Source: PBB1 sp046154125 (GTDB taxonomy: Bacteria; Pseudomonadota; Gammaproteobacteria; Burkholderiales; Burkholderiaceae_C). From it: a DNA stretch of 41,552 nucleotides. The notes under the pieces are model-generated. The model was given only the letters and a program-made list of their open reading frames with translations, had not been told where the DNA came from and ran no database searches. Every line of letters begins with the position of its first letter. Within the stretch, counting starts at the first letter, position 1. The stretch lies in the NCBI GenBank assembly GCA_046154125.1, contig JBJXEJ010000188.1:1-41552 (forward strand), read 5' to 3'. The position numbers were made by a program, and so were the translations under genes. Positions 1 through 8,220 of this stretch are shown here, piece by piece.

Positions 1-7
1 ACAATCC

Positions 8-379
8 GTGGTCAACATCACCGTCACTCGAAGACAGAACGCACTGGCCCTGTTCCAGGCCTACGCTGAGAAGGCACTAGCCGCAGGCGCATCACCCAAG
101 GGACTGGAGCAGGCATTCGCGGCGACGTTGCAGATCTCGCCGAGCATGTGGAGCCAGATCAAGTCCTCGCGCCCCATCGGCGACAAGCTCGCACGACAGA
201 TCGAGTCAGCCTGTGCTCAACCTGCGGGATGGCTCGATGAGACGCGCAAGGACGTGGCACCTTCGGTTGCCGAGACTGCATTTCTGGAGCTTGCATTGAC
301 CGCTTGGCGGTCAACCAACAGTGCCGGCCGAAAGGTGCTTCGAGATCAGTTGAGCGGCGTCGTAGCCAAAGGCAGGTGA
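8..379 (+). CDS. Small Cro/CI-like DNA-binding protein (hypothetical)
   Basis: A 123-residue soluble protein. Residues about 30-75 look like a lambda-repressor-type helix-turn-helix: a first helix, then the run ISPSMWSQIKSSRPIGDKLA, in which a turn is followed by a recognition-like helix, then an ARQIE helix ending in GWLDE. That arrangement is common in small Burkholderiales proteins related to phage-type regulators. The C-terminal 40 residues form an amphipathic helix of unknown role. The frame opens with GTG at position 8 and has no stop before the window edge, so the true start could lie outside and the gene may be 5'-truncated here. A DNA-binding role is inference from the fold pattern; target and function are unknown. 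Confidence 0.6.
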   Translation: MVNITVTRRQNALALFQAYAEKALAAGASPKGLEQAFAATLQISPSMWSQIKSSRPIGDKLARQIESACAQPAGWLDETRKDVAPSVAETAFLELALTAWRSTNSAGRKVLRDQLSGVVAKGR

Positions 380-946
380 GAGGGTGTCGTAGCCGCCGCG
401 AGTGATGAGCATTGAGTCGCGGACTGGTGTCCTCGATCTCGAAGCATCTGAGATAATCCAGTCGCGGAGACAGATTTGTCGATGGTTCGGTTCCTGATCT
501 CCGCTGACCGGTTTGGCGTGCGCAAAGGTGTACCCCGGCAAGAGTGACGAATTGGCGAGATTGAGCGCTGGAGCCAAGCGCAGCGAGTCTTTTGATTCCG
601 CCCCAGCCACCAAATAAGTCAACGGCTTGCATGTGCTCACGCACGGCAAGCCGTTGTGGTTTGTGGGGTTCCTGGGTAACCGCACCCGAGGCCGCGACCG
701 GACGCGGCCTTCAGCGCGCCAGTTCAATGCGCGACGCCAGATGACCGGCGCTGCCTCACGCACCTGTGCTCCGCAAGTGCTCGATGCCGCGTCGTTGATC
801 GATGTCAATGTCTCGAAAAGAACTGCGTTTCAAACTGAACCCTTGCTGGTGACGCGGGAGGCTCGCTTGCCGCCGACCAGCTCGATTCGCCGACCACCAA
901 GAATCCGGCCGTCCTGACATAACATCCTCTTTTGCAGGCAACACCC
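380..946. other. 567-bp stretch without a supported gene
   Basis: No frame here has convincing protein character, and the long open frames on the minus strand are rich in Arg, Ser and Pro, as expected of non-coding GC-rich DNA. The only clear structure is the hairpin at 620-656. Base composition is somewhat less GC-rich than downstream. Together with the phage-repressor-like gene to the left, this suggests an accessory or degenerate segment, but no insertion-sequence ends or integrase were seen. Confidence 0.5.
620..656. repeat. 11-bp perfect inverted repeat (hairpin)
   Basis: CAACGGCTTGC (620-630) pairs with GCAAGCCGTTG (646-656). The 15-nt loop contains a further 4-bp stem, GTGC/GCAC (633-636 with 641-644). 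No T-run follows on either strand, so a classical intrinsic terminator is not supported. It could be a terminator of another kind, an RNA structure or a protein-binding site. Confidence 0.6.
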
Positions 947-1075
947 ATGACTGAGCATTGCGCACGCGGAACAAGAGACAAACTTGTGAAGATCTACTCA
1001 GCCGGAATCGTTGTCTTCATCGGGATTTTCGGATTCATCACCGCTTTTGCCGTCTTTCTGTCGCACCTGAAGTAA
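947..1075 (+). CDS. 42-residue single-pass membrane peptide
   Basis: The short frame starts at ATG 947 and ends at TAA 1073-1075. It encodes a basic N-terminus (MTEHCARGTRDKLVKIY) followed by one strong hydrophobic segment of about 20 residues that includes GIVVFIGIFGFITAFAVFL, ending SHLK. Charge distribution would favour a cytoplasmic N-terminus. A weak GCAGG lies about 10 nt upstream. It is too short for most gene finders. Hydrophobic one-helix peptides of this kind can be toxins, small membrane regulators or subunits, and nothing here tells which. A chance frame is possible, though the clean segregation of charged and hydrophobic residues argues for a real gene. Confidence 0.45.
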   Translation: MTEHCARGTRDKLVKIYSAGIVVFIGIFGFITAFAVFLSHLK

Positions 1076-1095
1076 CTTACACATCTCCTGAGCAT

Positions 1096-1109
1096 CCGCC
1101 TAAGGGCGG
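1096..1109. terminator. Short hairpin after the small membrane gene
   Basis: CCGCC (1096-1100), loop TAAG, GGCGG (1105-1109), lying about 20 nt after the stop at 1075. There is no clear T-run, so the terminator role is weakly supported. Confidence 0.25.
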
Positions 1110-1232
1110 TGTGCTTGCGACTCGAGTAATCGGTCCGATCAATGCTGCGGACCAGTTCGCAATGATGGTCCTGGGAGTTCGTGGCTCAGAGTGAAGATGG
1201 GCGGCACGCCAACCTTCGCTACATTGAGGCCG

Positions 1233-1892
1233 ATGACGAACCACTGGTCCGGCCCCGCAGACCCGCGCCACTGCAGCCATGCCGCAGAGCGCAACCAGGC
1301 AGCGATCCTGGCCCAAATGCAGCGCGTTCTGCCCTCCGAAGGCAACGCGCTTGAAATTGCAAGCGGCACAGGACAGCACGCGGCGCACTTCGCTGCCGGC
1401 CTGAGCGGCTGGCGCTGGCAACCCACGGATGCGGAGCCGCGGACCCTGGCGTCGATCGACGCGTGGTGCGATGGCTTGACCAACGTCGGGCGCGCGCTGC
1501 AACTGGACGTGCTGAACACAGCACGAGATGCGTCAAAGCGCCAACTGCCCGCTCAGTTCGACGCCGTGTTCTGCGCGAACATGCTGCACATCTCCCCGTG
1601 GAACACCTGTGCGGCCTTGATGCAGCTGGCCGCACAGAGCCTCACTGAGCAAGGTCTGCTGCTGCTCTACGGCCCCTACCTGGAAGACACGGTGCCCACC
1701 GCGCAGGGCAACCTCGCGTTCGATACCGAACTGCGGACTCGCGATCCGGCGTGGGGCCTGCGCCGCCTGACCGACGTGCTGACGCAGGCGCATTCGGTCG
1801 GGCTGCGACTGCGCGAGAGGGTGCCGATGCCCGCCAACAACCTGCTGCTGGTGCTGGAGCGGGCCGTCCTGCCGATGGAGAACCTCGCATGA
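1233..1892 (+). CDS. DUF938 (UPF0585/METTL26-type) SAM-dependent methyltransferase
   Basis: A 219-residue class I methyltransferase fold. The SAM-binding loop is ALEIASGTGQHAAHFA at about residues 35-50, and later motifs are FDAVFCANMLHISPW and LLLYGPYLEDT. The N-terminal AERNQAAILAQMQRVLP is typical of the DUF938 family, whose substrate is not established. ATG 1233 is chosen over an upstream ATG at 1191 because TGAGG lies 5 nt before it and the family starts close to this point. The stop overlaps the start of the next gene (ATGA at 1889-1892), so the two are translationally coupled. Confidence 0.85.
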   Translation: MTNHWSGPADPRHCSHAAERNQAAILAQMQRVLPSEGNALEIASGTGQHAAHFAAGLSGWRWQPTDAEPRTLASIDAWCDGLTNVGRALQLDVLNTARDASKRQLPAQFDAVFCANMLHISPWNTCAALMQLAAQSLTEQGLLLLYGPYLEDTVPTAQGNLAFDTELRTRDPAWGLRRLTDVLTQAHSVGLRLRERVPMPANNLLLVLERAVLPMENLA

Positions 1893-2392
1893 GCCTGAAG
1901 TACCTGACGGGGTACGCACCCGACGTGCTCGTCCGCGTCAGCGAAATGATCGCGCAGGGCCGCCTGGGCGACAGCATTCGGCTGCGGTATGCCGACGGGC
2001 ATGGCGTGCGCAGCGACCCGGCGCTGTACGACTACGTGATGGAACTGAAGGTCCGTTTCATGCGCAGCGCACCACCGGTCGCCAAGGTGGCCTACGACAA
2101 CCGCCTGCAGGTACTGCACAACGCGTTGGGCACCCACACCAGCATGTCGCGAGTGCAGGGCAATCGGCTGAAGTCAAAGCGTGAGATCCGGGTGGCCAGC
2201 CTGTTCAAGGAAGCGCCCGGCGCCTTCCTGAAGATGATCGTCGTGCATGAGCTGGCGCACCTGAAGGAGCGCGAACACGACAAGCCTTTCTATGCACTGT
2301 GCACTCACATGGAACCGGCCTATCACCAGCTCGAGTTCGACTTGCGGCTCTGGCTCACGGCCCGGGAACTCGAGACCTCCACAGCCGGCTGA
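1889..2392 (+). CDS. YgjP-type (DUF45) M48-like metallopeptidase
   Basis: A 167-residue protein. VVHELAHLKEREHDKPFYALC at about residues 116-136 holds the zincin HExxH motif and the second histidine cluster typical of the YgjP/DUF45 family (HELxHLxxxxHxxxF). A central basic segment, MSRVQGNRLKSKREIRVAS, matches the family's conserved region. The ATG overlaps the stop of the methyltransferase gene by four bases, so the pair forms one operon. The family is treated as zinc-dependent hydrolases of uncertain substrate; E. coli YgjP has been described as a UTP pyrophosphatase. Family assignment is firm; the substrate is unknown. Confidence 0.85.
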   Translation: MSLKYLTGYAPDVLVRVSEMIAQGRLGDSIRLRYADGHGVRSDPALYDYVMELKVRFMRSAPPVAKVAYDNRLQVLHNALGTHTSMSRVQGNRLKSKREIRVASLFKEAPGAFLKMIVVHELAHLKEREHDKPFYALCTHMEPAYHQLEFDLRLWLTARELETSTAG

Positions 2393-2406
2393 CGGCCCGC
2401 CCCCGC

Positions 2407-2904
2407 TCAGGACGGCTTTCGGAAGGCGGCATCGATCCATGCGGCCGCGCTGCCCACCGTCAGGCGGAAGCCTGCCGAGACACGCACTCGCGCCAGCGGC
2501 TCGCCGCTGGCGTCCACCGCAGTCAGCAGTGCGTGCGGCTCGTCATCGTCGGGCACGATATCGAGCGTGACGGTGATGCGCCCGGCGGCCGCCTGAACGA
2601 CGAGGCTCTTGTGCAATTGCGCATGCAGCTGCTGCTCGTGCCTGCGCAATACCTCGGACGCGGTCTTCACCAGCGTGTTGAACGCCGCGGTGTCGAGTGG
2701 CTTCGGGTTCTTCTTGTCGCGTCCCATCGTCCAGGGGCCGACCAGTGCCGGTTCGGCTTCGCCCTTCTTGATCATCTCCACCGCCCAGCCCTCGTCGTCC
2801 TCGTTCTTGATGACGCGGGCGGTCCAGCCGCTGTCGATCCATAGACGCGGCTCTCGCACAGTCACATCATCTGGTGGGGGCTCGGTCGTGGGTTGCGAGT
2901 TCAT
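2407..2904 (-). CDS. Conserved hypothetical protein, 165 residues
   Basis: Convergent with the metallopeptidase gene, only 14 nt between stops. The protein is soluble, with an acidic, proline-rich start (MNSQPTTEPPPDDVTV) and then a compact domain with the conserved-looking stretches RVIKNEDDEGWAVEMIKKGE and ALVGPWTMGRDKKNPKPLD. A helical middle (TLVKTASEVLRRHEQQLHAQ) and a beta-rich end follow. No catalytic motif, signal peptide or membrane helix is visible. Start chosen at the ATG complementary to 2902-2904, since the sequence further upstream is Arg/Pro-rich and reads as non-coding. I do not recognise the family. Confidence 0.75.
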   Translation of the reverse strand: MNSQPTTEPPPDDVTVREPRLWIDSGWTARVIKNEDDEGWAVEMIKKGEAEPALVGPWTMGRDKKNPKPLDTAAFNTLVKTASEVLRRHEQQLHAQLHKSLVVQAAAGRITVTLDIVPDDDEPHALLTAVDASGEPLARVRVSAGFRLTVGSAAAWIDAAFRKPS

Positions 2905-3080
2905 TCGGCGTACCTGGATACGGTCCCCATCCGGGGGTGATGGGGTGGGAGTGGGAAGGCACGCGCTGCTTGACGCGGCGCAAGGTTCGCGCCAGCGGGT
3001 CGTGTTACACCTGACCCCAGATCGTTCGGGGCACCTGCAGCCATTCCGTTGCCATGCACCCCTGCGGATAAGGATACGTG

Positions 3081-3464
3081 ATGAAGCTGCCTTGCCTGTC
3101 TCCGACCGTCGCGCTGGTGCTGATCCTTTCTGCCTTGACTGCCACCGCAGAGACGCGCGCACCGGCGCCGGCCGCACGCGCATCGGCGCCGGCTGCGGTC
3201 ACCCCGGGCCCGCGCCTGATGTCACCGGCCGAAATGAACCAGAACGCATCGCCTCCGGGCGAACTGCGGCCCGAAAACGCAGTGACGCCCCAGATCGTCA
3301 TCCCGCTGCGCAACCAGCGGGCCGTTCAGCCGAAGCCCGAGAAGCGCAACCTGAAGGGCGTGAAGCCGGCCACGGCCGGCGGGGTCAACGACGCTGCGGC
3401 GCGTTGCGAGGCTCTGCCGGACGCCGCGGCGCGAGCAGCTTGCCGCGACAGCGCCAGGCGCTGA
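3081..3464 (+). CDS. Exported Ala/Pro-rich protein of unknown function
   Basis: A 127-residue protein with a clear Sec signal peptide (MKLPCLSPTVALVLILSALTATAETRA, cleavage expected after ATA or AEA). A low-complexity Ala/Pro segment follows, then a C-terminal part containing two cysteines (ARCEALPDAAARAACRDSARR) that could form a disulfide. AAGGA at about 3070 precedes ATG 3081. The last 25 residues resemble the short CxxLxxxAxxxCR segments seen in several small periplasmic Burkholderiales proteins. Periplasmic location is likely; the role is unknown. It lies just upstream of ccoI, without evidence that it belongs to the oxidase cluster. Confidence 0.75.
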   Translation: MKLPCLSPTVALVLILSALTATAETRAPAPAARASAPAAVTPGPRLMSPAEMNQNASPPGELRPENAVTPQIVIPLRNQRAVQPKPEKRNLKGVKPATAGGVNDAAARCEALPDAAARAACRDSARR

Positions 3465-3506
3465 CCACGCGGTCAGCTCGCGGCCAAGAGACTCTCGGAC
3501 CGGCCC

Positions 3507-5873
3507 ATGGGATTGACATGCCTCACGACGGCCGTCAACACTGACAGCGCCACTCGTTTCGCTGTCGCTGCCTCTGCAGCTGGGTCGATGCGCGCAACCT
3601 CCCTTCCCGAAACACTTCTCACCGTCAGCGGCTCTGCGCCATCGACGCGCGTGCTCGACGAGCCGGAGCAGACCGCGCAGTTCACACGATGGGCCCTCGA
3701 TCGCGGCGAACGCCGCATCGGTGTGTCGTCGCTGAGGCTGTCGGGCATCACCTGCGCAGCGTGCGCGTTGCCGATCGAGCAGGCACTGCGTGGCGTCGAC
3801 GGCGTGATCGAGGCCACCGTCAACGCGGCCGCCATGCGCGCCTCGGTGCGCTGGGATCCTGCTCGCACCCGGCCTTCGGCCCTGGTCGACGCGGTGCAGC
3901 GTGCAGGCTACGACGCCGTACCCGACACCGCCGCCGCTGCGCGCGAATCGCGTCGCAGCGAATCGCGTCAGGCGCTGTGGCGTCTGTTTGTCGCGGCGTT
4001 CTGTTCGATGCAGGTCATGATGCTGGCGACACCGGCCTACGTGGCCGGGACTGGCGGCATCGAACCCGATCTGCAGCGGCTGCTGAACTGGGGCAGCTGG
4101 GTGATGGCGCTGCCGGTGATGGCGTTCTCGGCACGGCCTTTCTTCGCCGGTGCCTGGAAAGCGCTGCGCCTGCGCCACATCGGCATGGACGTGCCGGTGT
4201 CGATCGGCATCCTCATCACGTTTGTCGCCAGCACTGGCGCAGCATTCGACCCTCACGGGCCATTCGGCAGCACCGTGTACTTCGACTCGCTGACGATGTT
4301 CGTCGCGCTGCTGCTGACTGGCCGGTGGCTCGAAGTGCGCGCGCGCCACCGCGCCGCCGAGGCTTTCGAGAACGCGCTCGGCGCGCTGCCGGAAGCTGCC
4401 ACTCGCCTGCTCGCCGACGGGCGCGCCGAAATCGTCAGCATCGCCCGGCTGTGCGTCGGCGACCGGGTGCGTGTTGCGGTGGGCGAGGCGTTTCCAGCGG
4501 ATGGCTGCGTGCTGGAAGGCCGCACCTCCGCCGACGAGGCACTGCTGAGCGGTGAATCGTCGCCCCAGGACAAGGCGCCCGGCGCCGAGGTGGTCGCCGG
4601 CAGCGTGAACCTCGAATCGCCGGTGGTGGTTCAGGTGCTGCGCACGGGCGCCGACACCCGCCATGAAGCCATCGTCGCGTTGATGCGCGAGGCGCAATCG
4701 CAAAGGCCATCGAGCGCCCGCTGGGCCGATCGCTGGGCTGCACCCTTCCTGTGGGCGGTTCTGCTGCTCGCGGGTGGAGCGGCGGCGGTGTGGAGCGTGA
4801 TCGACCCGAGCCGCGCGCTGTGGGTGGCGGTATCCGTGCTGATCGTCACCTGTCCGTGCGCCCTGTCGCTGGCGACGCCGTCGGCGTTGCTGGCCGCAGG
4901 CAATGCACTGGCACGGCGCGGCGTGCTGCTGCGACGGCTCGAGGCGCTGGAAGGCATGGCCGGCTGCACGCGGCTGTTCGTCGACAAGACCGGCACGCTG
5001 ACCGAAGACCATCCTCGCTACGCCAGCTGCGTGCGCCTGCCGGCCGCCGCCCTGATCGACGAGCCGACGCTGCTGCGCCTGGCGGCATCGCTGGCCGCGT
5101 GGTCGCGCCACCCGCTGGCTCAGGCACTGTGCGAATCGCAATCGGCCGCCACCGCGGACACCCCCACCTGGCACGCACTGCGCGAGCAGCCGGGCGCCGG
5201 GGTGGAGGGACAGGATGCCCAAGGCCGGCGCTGGCGACTGGGCAGTGCATCCTGGGTCGGTGGCACCGGCGCCTGCGCCGACGACAGCGCGGAGCTCGAA
5301 ACCTGGTTCGGCCCGGTCGGGCAGCCGATGGCGCGTCTGCGCTTTGACGAAACGGTGCGCTCCGATGTGACGGCAGCCCTGGCAGCCCTGCGCGCCGAGG
5401 GCGTGCGCGTCACGCTGCTGTCGGGCGATGCACCGCACCGCGTCGAACGAATGGCTGCGCTGCTGGGCATGGATTCGGCAGTCGGGGGAGCCACGCCCGA
5501 GGCCAAACTGGCTGCGGTACGCGCGGCGCAGGCCGCTGGCGAGACGGTCGCAATGCTCGGTGACGGTATCAACGACGCGCCGGTCCTGGCTCAGGCCGAT
5601 GTATCGCTGGCCATGGGTGCAGGCGCGCTGCTCGCGCGCGGCCACGCCGATGCGGTGCTGCTGGCGAATCGCATCGGCGACGTCGTCGCACTGCGCCGCA
5701 TGTCGAAGCGCTGCGTCCGCGTCATCCGCCAGAACATCGCATGGGCTGCCACCTACAACGCGGTGTGCGTTCCACTCGCGCTGGCCGGGATGCTGCCGCC
5801 CTGGGCGGCTGGTCTCGGCATGGCGTCGAGCTCGCTTTTTGTCGTCTGCAACGCACTGCGCCTTCGGCGCTGA
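3507..5873 (+). CDS. ccoI: CcoI/FixI-type copper-translocating P1B ATPase
   Basis: A 788-residue heavy-metal P-type ATPase that supplies copper for cbb3 oxidase assembly in this gene context. Domains in order: a roughly 65-residue N-terminal extension; a heavy-metal-associated domain with GITCAACALP at about 77-86; membrane helices; actuator loop with LLSGESSP near 346; the metal-binding helix with Cys449-Pro-Cys451; the phosphorylated Asp493 in DKTGTLT; and GDGINDAP with Asp686. The start is uncertain because there is no strong Shine-Dalgarno sequence, and ATG 3588 is an alternative inside the variable N-terminal extension. ccoS follows after 9 nt and then ccoN, which is why CcoI is preferred over a general CopA exporter. 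Confidence 0.92.
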   Translation: MGLTCLTTAVNTDSATRFAVAASAAGSMRATSLPETLLTVSGSAPSTRVLDEPEQTAQFTRWALDRGERRIGVSSLRLSGITCAACALPIEQALRGVDGVIEATVNAAAMRASVRWDPARTRPSALVDAVQRAGYDAVPDTAAAARESRRSESRQALWRLFVAAFCSMQVMMLATPAYVAGTGGIEPDLQRLLNWGSWVMALPVMAFSARPFFAGAWKALRLRHIGMDVPVSIGILITFVASTGAAFDPHGPFGSTVYFDSLTMFVALLLTGRWLEVRARHRAAEAFENALGALPEAATRLLADGRAEIVSIARLCVGDRVRVAVGEAFPADGCVLEGRTSADEALLSGESSPQDKAPGAEVVAGSVNLESPVVVQVLRTGADTRHEAIVALMREAQSQRPSSARWADRWAAPFLWAVLLLAGGAAAVWSVIDPSRALWVAVSVLIVTCPCALSLATPSALLAAGNALARRGVLLRRLEALEGMAGCTRLFVDKTGTLTEDHPRYASCVRLPAAALIDEPTLLRLAASLAAWSRHPLAQALCESQSAATADTPTWHALREQPGAGVEGQDAQGRRWRLGSASWVGGTGACADDSAELETWFGPVGQPMARLRFDETVRSDVTAALAALRAEGVRVTLLSGDAPHRVERMAALLGMDSAVGGATPEAKLAAVRAAQAAGETVAMLGDGINDAPVLAQADVSLAMGAGALLARGHADAVLLANRIGDVVALRRMSKRCVRVIRQNIAWAATYNAVCVPLALAGMLPPWAAGLGMASSSLFVVCNALRLRR

Positions 5874-5882
5874 GGATCTGGA

Positions 5883-6122
5883 ATGGATGTGCTTTATCTT
5901 TTGGTGCCGATGTCCGTCGTCGCGATGCTGGGCATCCTGGCCGTTTTTGCGTGGGCGCTGAACGGCGGTCAGTTCGAGGAAATCGACGCCGTCGGCGCGC
6001 AAATTCTTGCGTCCAGCGACGTCACGTCGAATGCCGCACTTGATTCCGATCAACCCGCACCCACGTGGGCGCGCGAAGAATCGGGAGTTGTGGATATCAA
6101 TCGCAGGAGGAGTTCCCCATGA
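5883..6122 (+). CDS. ccoS: CcoS, cbb3 oxidase maturation protein
   Basis: A 79-residue protein with one N-terminal transmembrane helix (LYLLVPMSVVAMLGILAVFA) followed by the CcoS signature WALNGGQFEEID, in which the GQF(E/D)D/E-type motif is recognisable. In other bacteria CcoS is needed for cofactor insertion into the cbb3 oxidase. It is longer at the C-terminus than the usual 50-65 residues, and the DNA encoding that tail also holds the FNR box and promoter of ccoN. Its stop overlaps the ccoN start (ATGA at 6119-6122). Confidence 0.92.
   Translation: MDVLYLLVPMSVVAMLGILAVFAWALNGGQFEEIDAVGAQILASSDVTSNAALDSDQPAPTWAREESGVVDINRRRSSP
6040..6088 (+). promoter_or_regulatory. FNR box and predicted ccoN promoter inside ccoS
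   Basis: TTGATTCCGATCAA at 6040-6053 is a perfect match to the FNR/ANR/FixK consensus TTGAT-N4-ATCAA. Its centre is at 6046.5. A weak -10-like AAGAAT at 6076-6081 would give a transcription start near 6088, placing the box at -41.5, the standard class II activating position. The site lies within the coding sequence for the CcoS tail, 65 nt before the ccoN ATG. Site presence is directly seen; the transcription start is inferred. Confidence 0.85.
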
Positions 6123-7567
6123 GTGTTGGTCATGCGCAAGATGCGCGAGCCGTCGCGGTCTACGACGACGATCCCGTTCGCTGGTTCTCGCTCGCAGCCG
6201 TGCTGTGGGGAGTGGTGGGCATGCTGGTTGGGGTGATCATCGCGGCCCAGCTCGCCTGGCCCGAGCTCAATTTCGGACTCCCGTGGATCAGCTTCGGTCG
6301 CCTGCGGCCGTTGCACACCAATGCAGTGATCTTTGCCTTTGGTGGTTGCGCGCTGATGGCGACCTCGTTCCACGTGGTCCAGCGCACTTGCCAGACAAAA
6401 CTGTTTGCACCTGCGTTGGCTCGCTTCGTGTTCTGGGGCTGGCAGGCCGTGATCGTCTCGGCAGCGATTTCGCTGCCGCTGGGTTTCACGCAGGGCAAGG
6501 AATACGCCGAGCTCGAGTGGCCGATCGACATCCTGATCACGCTGGTGTGGGTGGCCTACGCGGTCGTCTTCTTCGGCACCGTGGGGCGTCGCAAGGTCCG
6601 TCACATCTACGTGGCGAACTGGTTCTTCGGCGCGTTCATCATCGCGGTGGCGCTGCTGCACGTGGTCAACAGCGCAGCCATTCCGGCCGGCTACATGAAG
6701 AGCTACTCGGCCTACGCGGGCGTGCAGGACGCGATGGTGCAGTGGTGGTACGGCCACAACGCGGTGGGCTTCTTCCTGACCGCCGGCTTCCTGGGGATGA
6801 TGTATTACTACATCCCGAAGCAGGCCGAGCGCCCGGTCTACAGCTACCGTCTGTCGATCGTGCACTTCTGGGCGCTGATCTTCACCTACATGTGGGCAGG
6901 TCCGCACCACCTGCACTACACCGCGCTGCCCGACTGGGCTCAGTCGATCGGCATGCTGTTCTCGCTGATCCTGCTGGCGCCGAGCTGGGGCGGCATGATC
7001 AACGGCGTGATGACGTTGAGCGGCGCCTGGCACAAGCTGCGTGACGACCCGATCCTGAAGTTCCTGATCGTGGCACTGTCGTTCTACGGCATGAGCACGT
7101 TCGAGGGTCCGATGATGGCCATCAAGACGGTCAACGGCCTGAGCCACTACACCGACTGGACGATCGGCCACGTGCACAGCGGCGCGCTGGGCTGGGTCGG
7201 CTTCATCTCGATGGGCTCGCTGTATTACCTGATCCCGCGCATGTTCGGACAGACCAAGATGTACAGCGTGCGGGCGATCGAGATGCACTTCTGGATCGCG
7301 ACCATCGGCATCGTGCTCTACATCGCGGCGATGTGGATCTCGGGCGTGATGCAGGGCCTGATGTGGCGCGCGGTCAACCCCGATGGCACGCTGGTCTACA
7401 GCTTCGTCGAGGGCGTCAAGGCGACCTTCCCCTTCTATGTGGTGCGTCTGCTCGGCGGGGTTCTCTACCTCGGCGGCATGCTGATCATGGCCTGGAACGT
7501 GGTGAAGACCGTGTCGAGCGGCCGGGCGGTTGCTGCCCCGATCCCAGCCCTCGCAGCCCACGCTTGA
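6119..7567 (+). CDS. ccoN: CcoN, cbb3 cytochrome c oxidase subunit I
   Basis: The 482-residue heme-copper oxidase catalytic subunit, a C-type oxidase with high oxygen affinity in the inner membrane. About twelve hydrophobic helices are visible. Expected ligand regions are present: LHTNAVIFAFGG for low-spin heme, WWYGHNAVGFFLTAGFLGMM for the CuB-side His and cross-linked Tyr area, YMWAGPHHLHYT for the CuB histidine pair, and TIGHVHSGALGWVGF for the heme histidines. An excellent Shine-Dalgarno (AGGAGG, 6105-6110) precedes ATG 6119, which overlaps the ccoS stop. It is the first gene of the ccoNOQP transcription unit under the FNR box at 6040. Confidence 0.97.
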   Translation: MSVGHAQDARAVAVYDDDPVRWFSLAAVLWGVVGMLVGVIIAAQLAWPELNFGLPWISFGRLRPLHTNAVIFAFGGCALMATSFHVVQRTCQTKLFAPALARFVFWGWQAVIVSAAISLPLGFTQGKEYAELEWPIDILITLVWVAYAVVFFGTVGRRKVRHIYVANWFFGAFIIAVALLHVVNSAAIPAGYMKSYSAYAGVQDAMVQWWYGHNAVGFFLTAGFLGMMYYYIPKQAERPVYSYRLSIVHFWALIFTYMWAGPHHLHYTALPDWAQSIGMLFSLILLAPSWGGMINGVMTLSGAWHKLRDDPILKFLIVALSFYGMSTFEGPMMAIKTVNGLSHYTDWTIGHVHSGALGWVGFISMGSLYYLIPRMFGQTKMYSVRAIEMHFWIATIGIVLYIAAMWISGVMQGLMWRAVNPDGTLVYSFVEGVKATFPFYVVRLLGGVLYLGGMLIMAWNVVKTVSSGRAVAAPIPALAAHA

Positions 7568-7580
7568 ACGAGAGACTTCG

Positions 7581-8213
7581 ATGAACACCAAGACAGAAAA
7601 CCATCCTCCGGTCTCCGGGCACGAACGGATCGAGACCAACAACCTGCTGATGATCGTGCTCATCCTGGTGGTGGTCGCGATCGGCGGCATCGTCGAGATC
7701 GTGCCGCTGTTCTTCCAGCGCTCGACCACCCAGCCGGTGGCGGGCCTGAAGCCCTACACCGCGCTGCAGCAGGCGGGTCGCGACATCTACACCCGTGAAG
7801 GTTGCTACAACTGCCACTCGCAGATGATCCGGCCGCTCTACGCCGAAACACTGCGCTACGGTCACTACTCGGTGGCAGGCGAGTTTGTCTGGGACCACCC
7901 GTTCCAGTGGGGCAGCAAGCGCACCGGTCCGGACCTGCACCGCGTCGGCGGCAAATACAGCGACGAATGGCACAAGGTTCACCTGAACAACCCGCGCGAC
8001 CTGGTGCCCGAGTCGAACATGCCCGCATACCCGTGGCTTGCGCGCACCCCGGTTGATGCCGAGTCGATGCCGCAGCACCTGCGTGCACTGCGCACCGTCG
8101 GTGTGCCGTACACCGACGACGAGATTGCCCAGGCCGGCGAGGCCGTCGCGGGCAAGAACGAACTGGATGCTTTGATTGCCTACCTGCAGGTGCTTGGCAC
8201 CTCGGTCAAGTGA
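7581..8213 (+). CDS. ccoO: CcoO, cbb3 oxidase monoheme cytochrome c subunit
   Basis: A 210-residue membrane-anchored cytochrome c. One N-terminal helix (LLMIVLILVVVAIGGIVEIV) is followed by a periplasmic domain with a single heme motif CYNCH (Cys75, Cys78, His79) in the characteristic context EGCYNCHSQMIRPL. An axial methionine is available in ESNMPAYPWL. The length is normal for CcoO. It lies 13 nt after ccoN in the same operon and passes electrons from CcoP towards the CcoN active site. Confidence 0.96.
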   Translation: MNTKTENHPPVSGHERIETNNLLMIVLILVVVAIGGIVEIVPLFFQRSTTQPVAGLKPYTALQQAGRDIYTREGCYNCHSQMIRPLYAETLRYGHYSVAGEFVWDHPFQWGSKRTGPDLHRVGGKYSDEWHKVHLNNPRDLVPESNMPAYPWLARTPVDAESMPQHLRALRTVGVPYTDDEIAQAGEAVAGKNELDALIAYLQVLGTSVK

Positions 8214-8220
8214 GGACGCC

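Noticed and set aside
590..614. Sequence ending in AGCCACCA that resembles the 3' end of a tRNA
   Set aside because: No T-arm with GGTTCGA and a seven-base loop can be folded before it, and no matching acceptor strand is present. A chance match or a very decayed attachment site cannot be told apart.
1081..1194. Open frame with residues such as IGPINAADQFAMMVLGVRG
   Set aside because: Short, no convincing start or ribosome site, and it overlaps the methyltransferase leader. Not enough for a gene or remnant call.
3510..3537. TTGAC...GTCAA half-sites at the start of ccoI as an FNR box
   Set aside because: The half-sites are far more than four bases apart and lie inside the coding start.
3222..6053. 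Very long antisense open frame opposite ccoI
   Set aside because: Composition is dominated by Arg, His, Gln and Ala, as expected from the complement of a GC-rich gene, and the sense strand encodes a complete ATPase.
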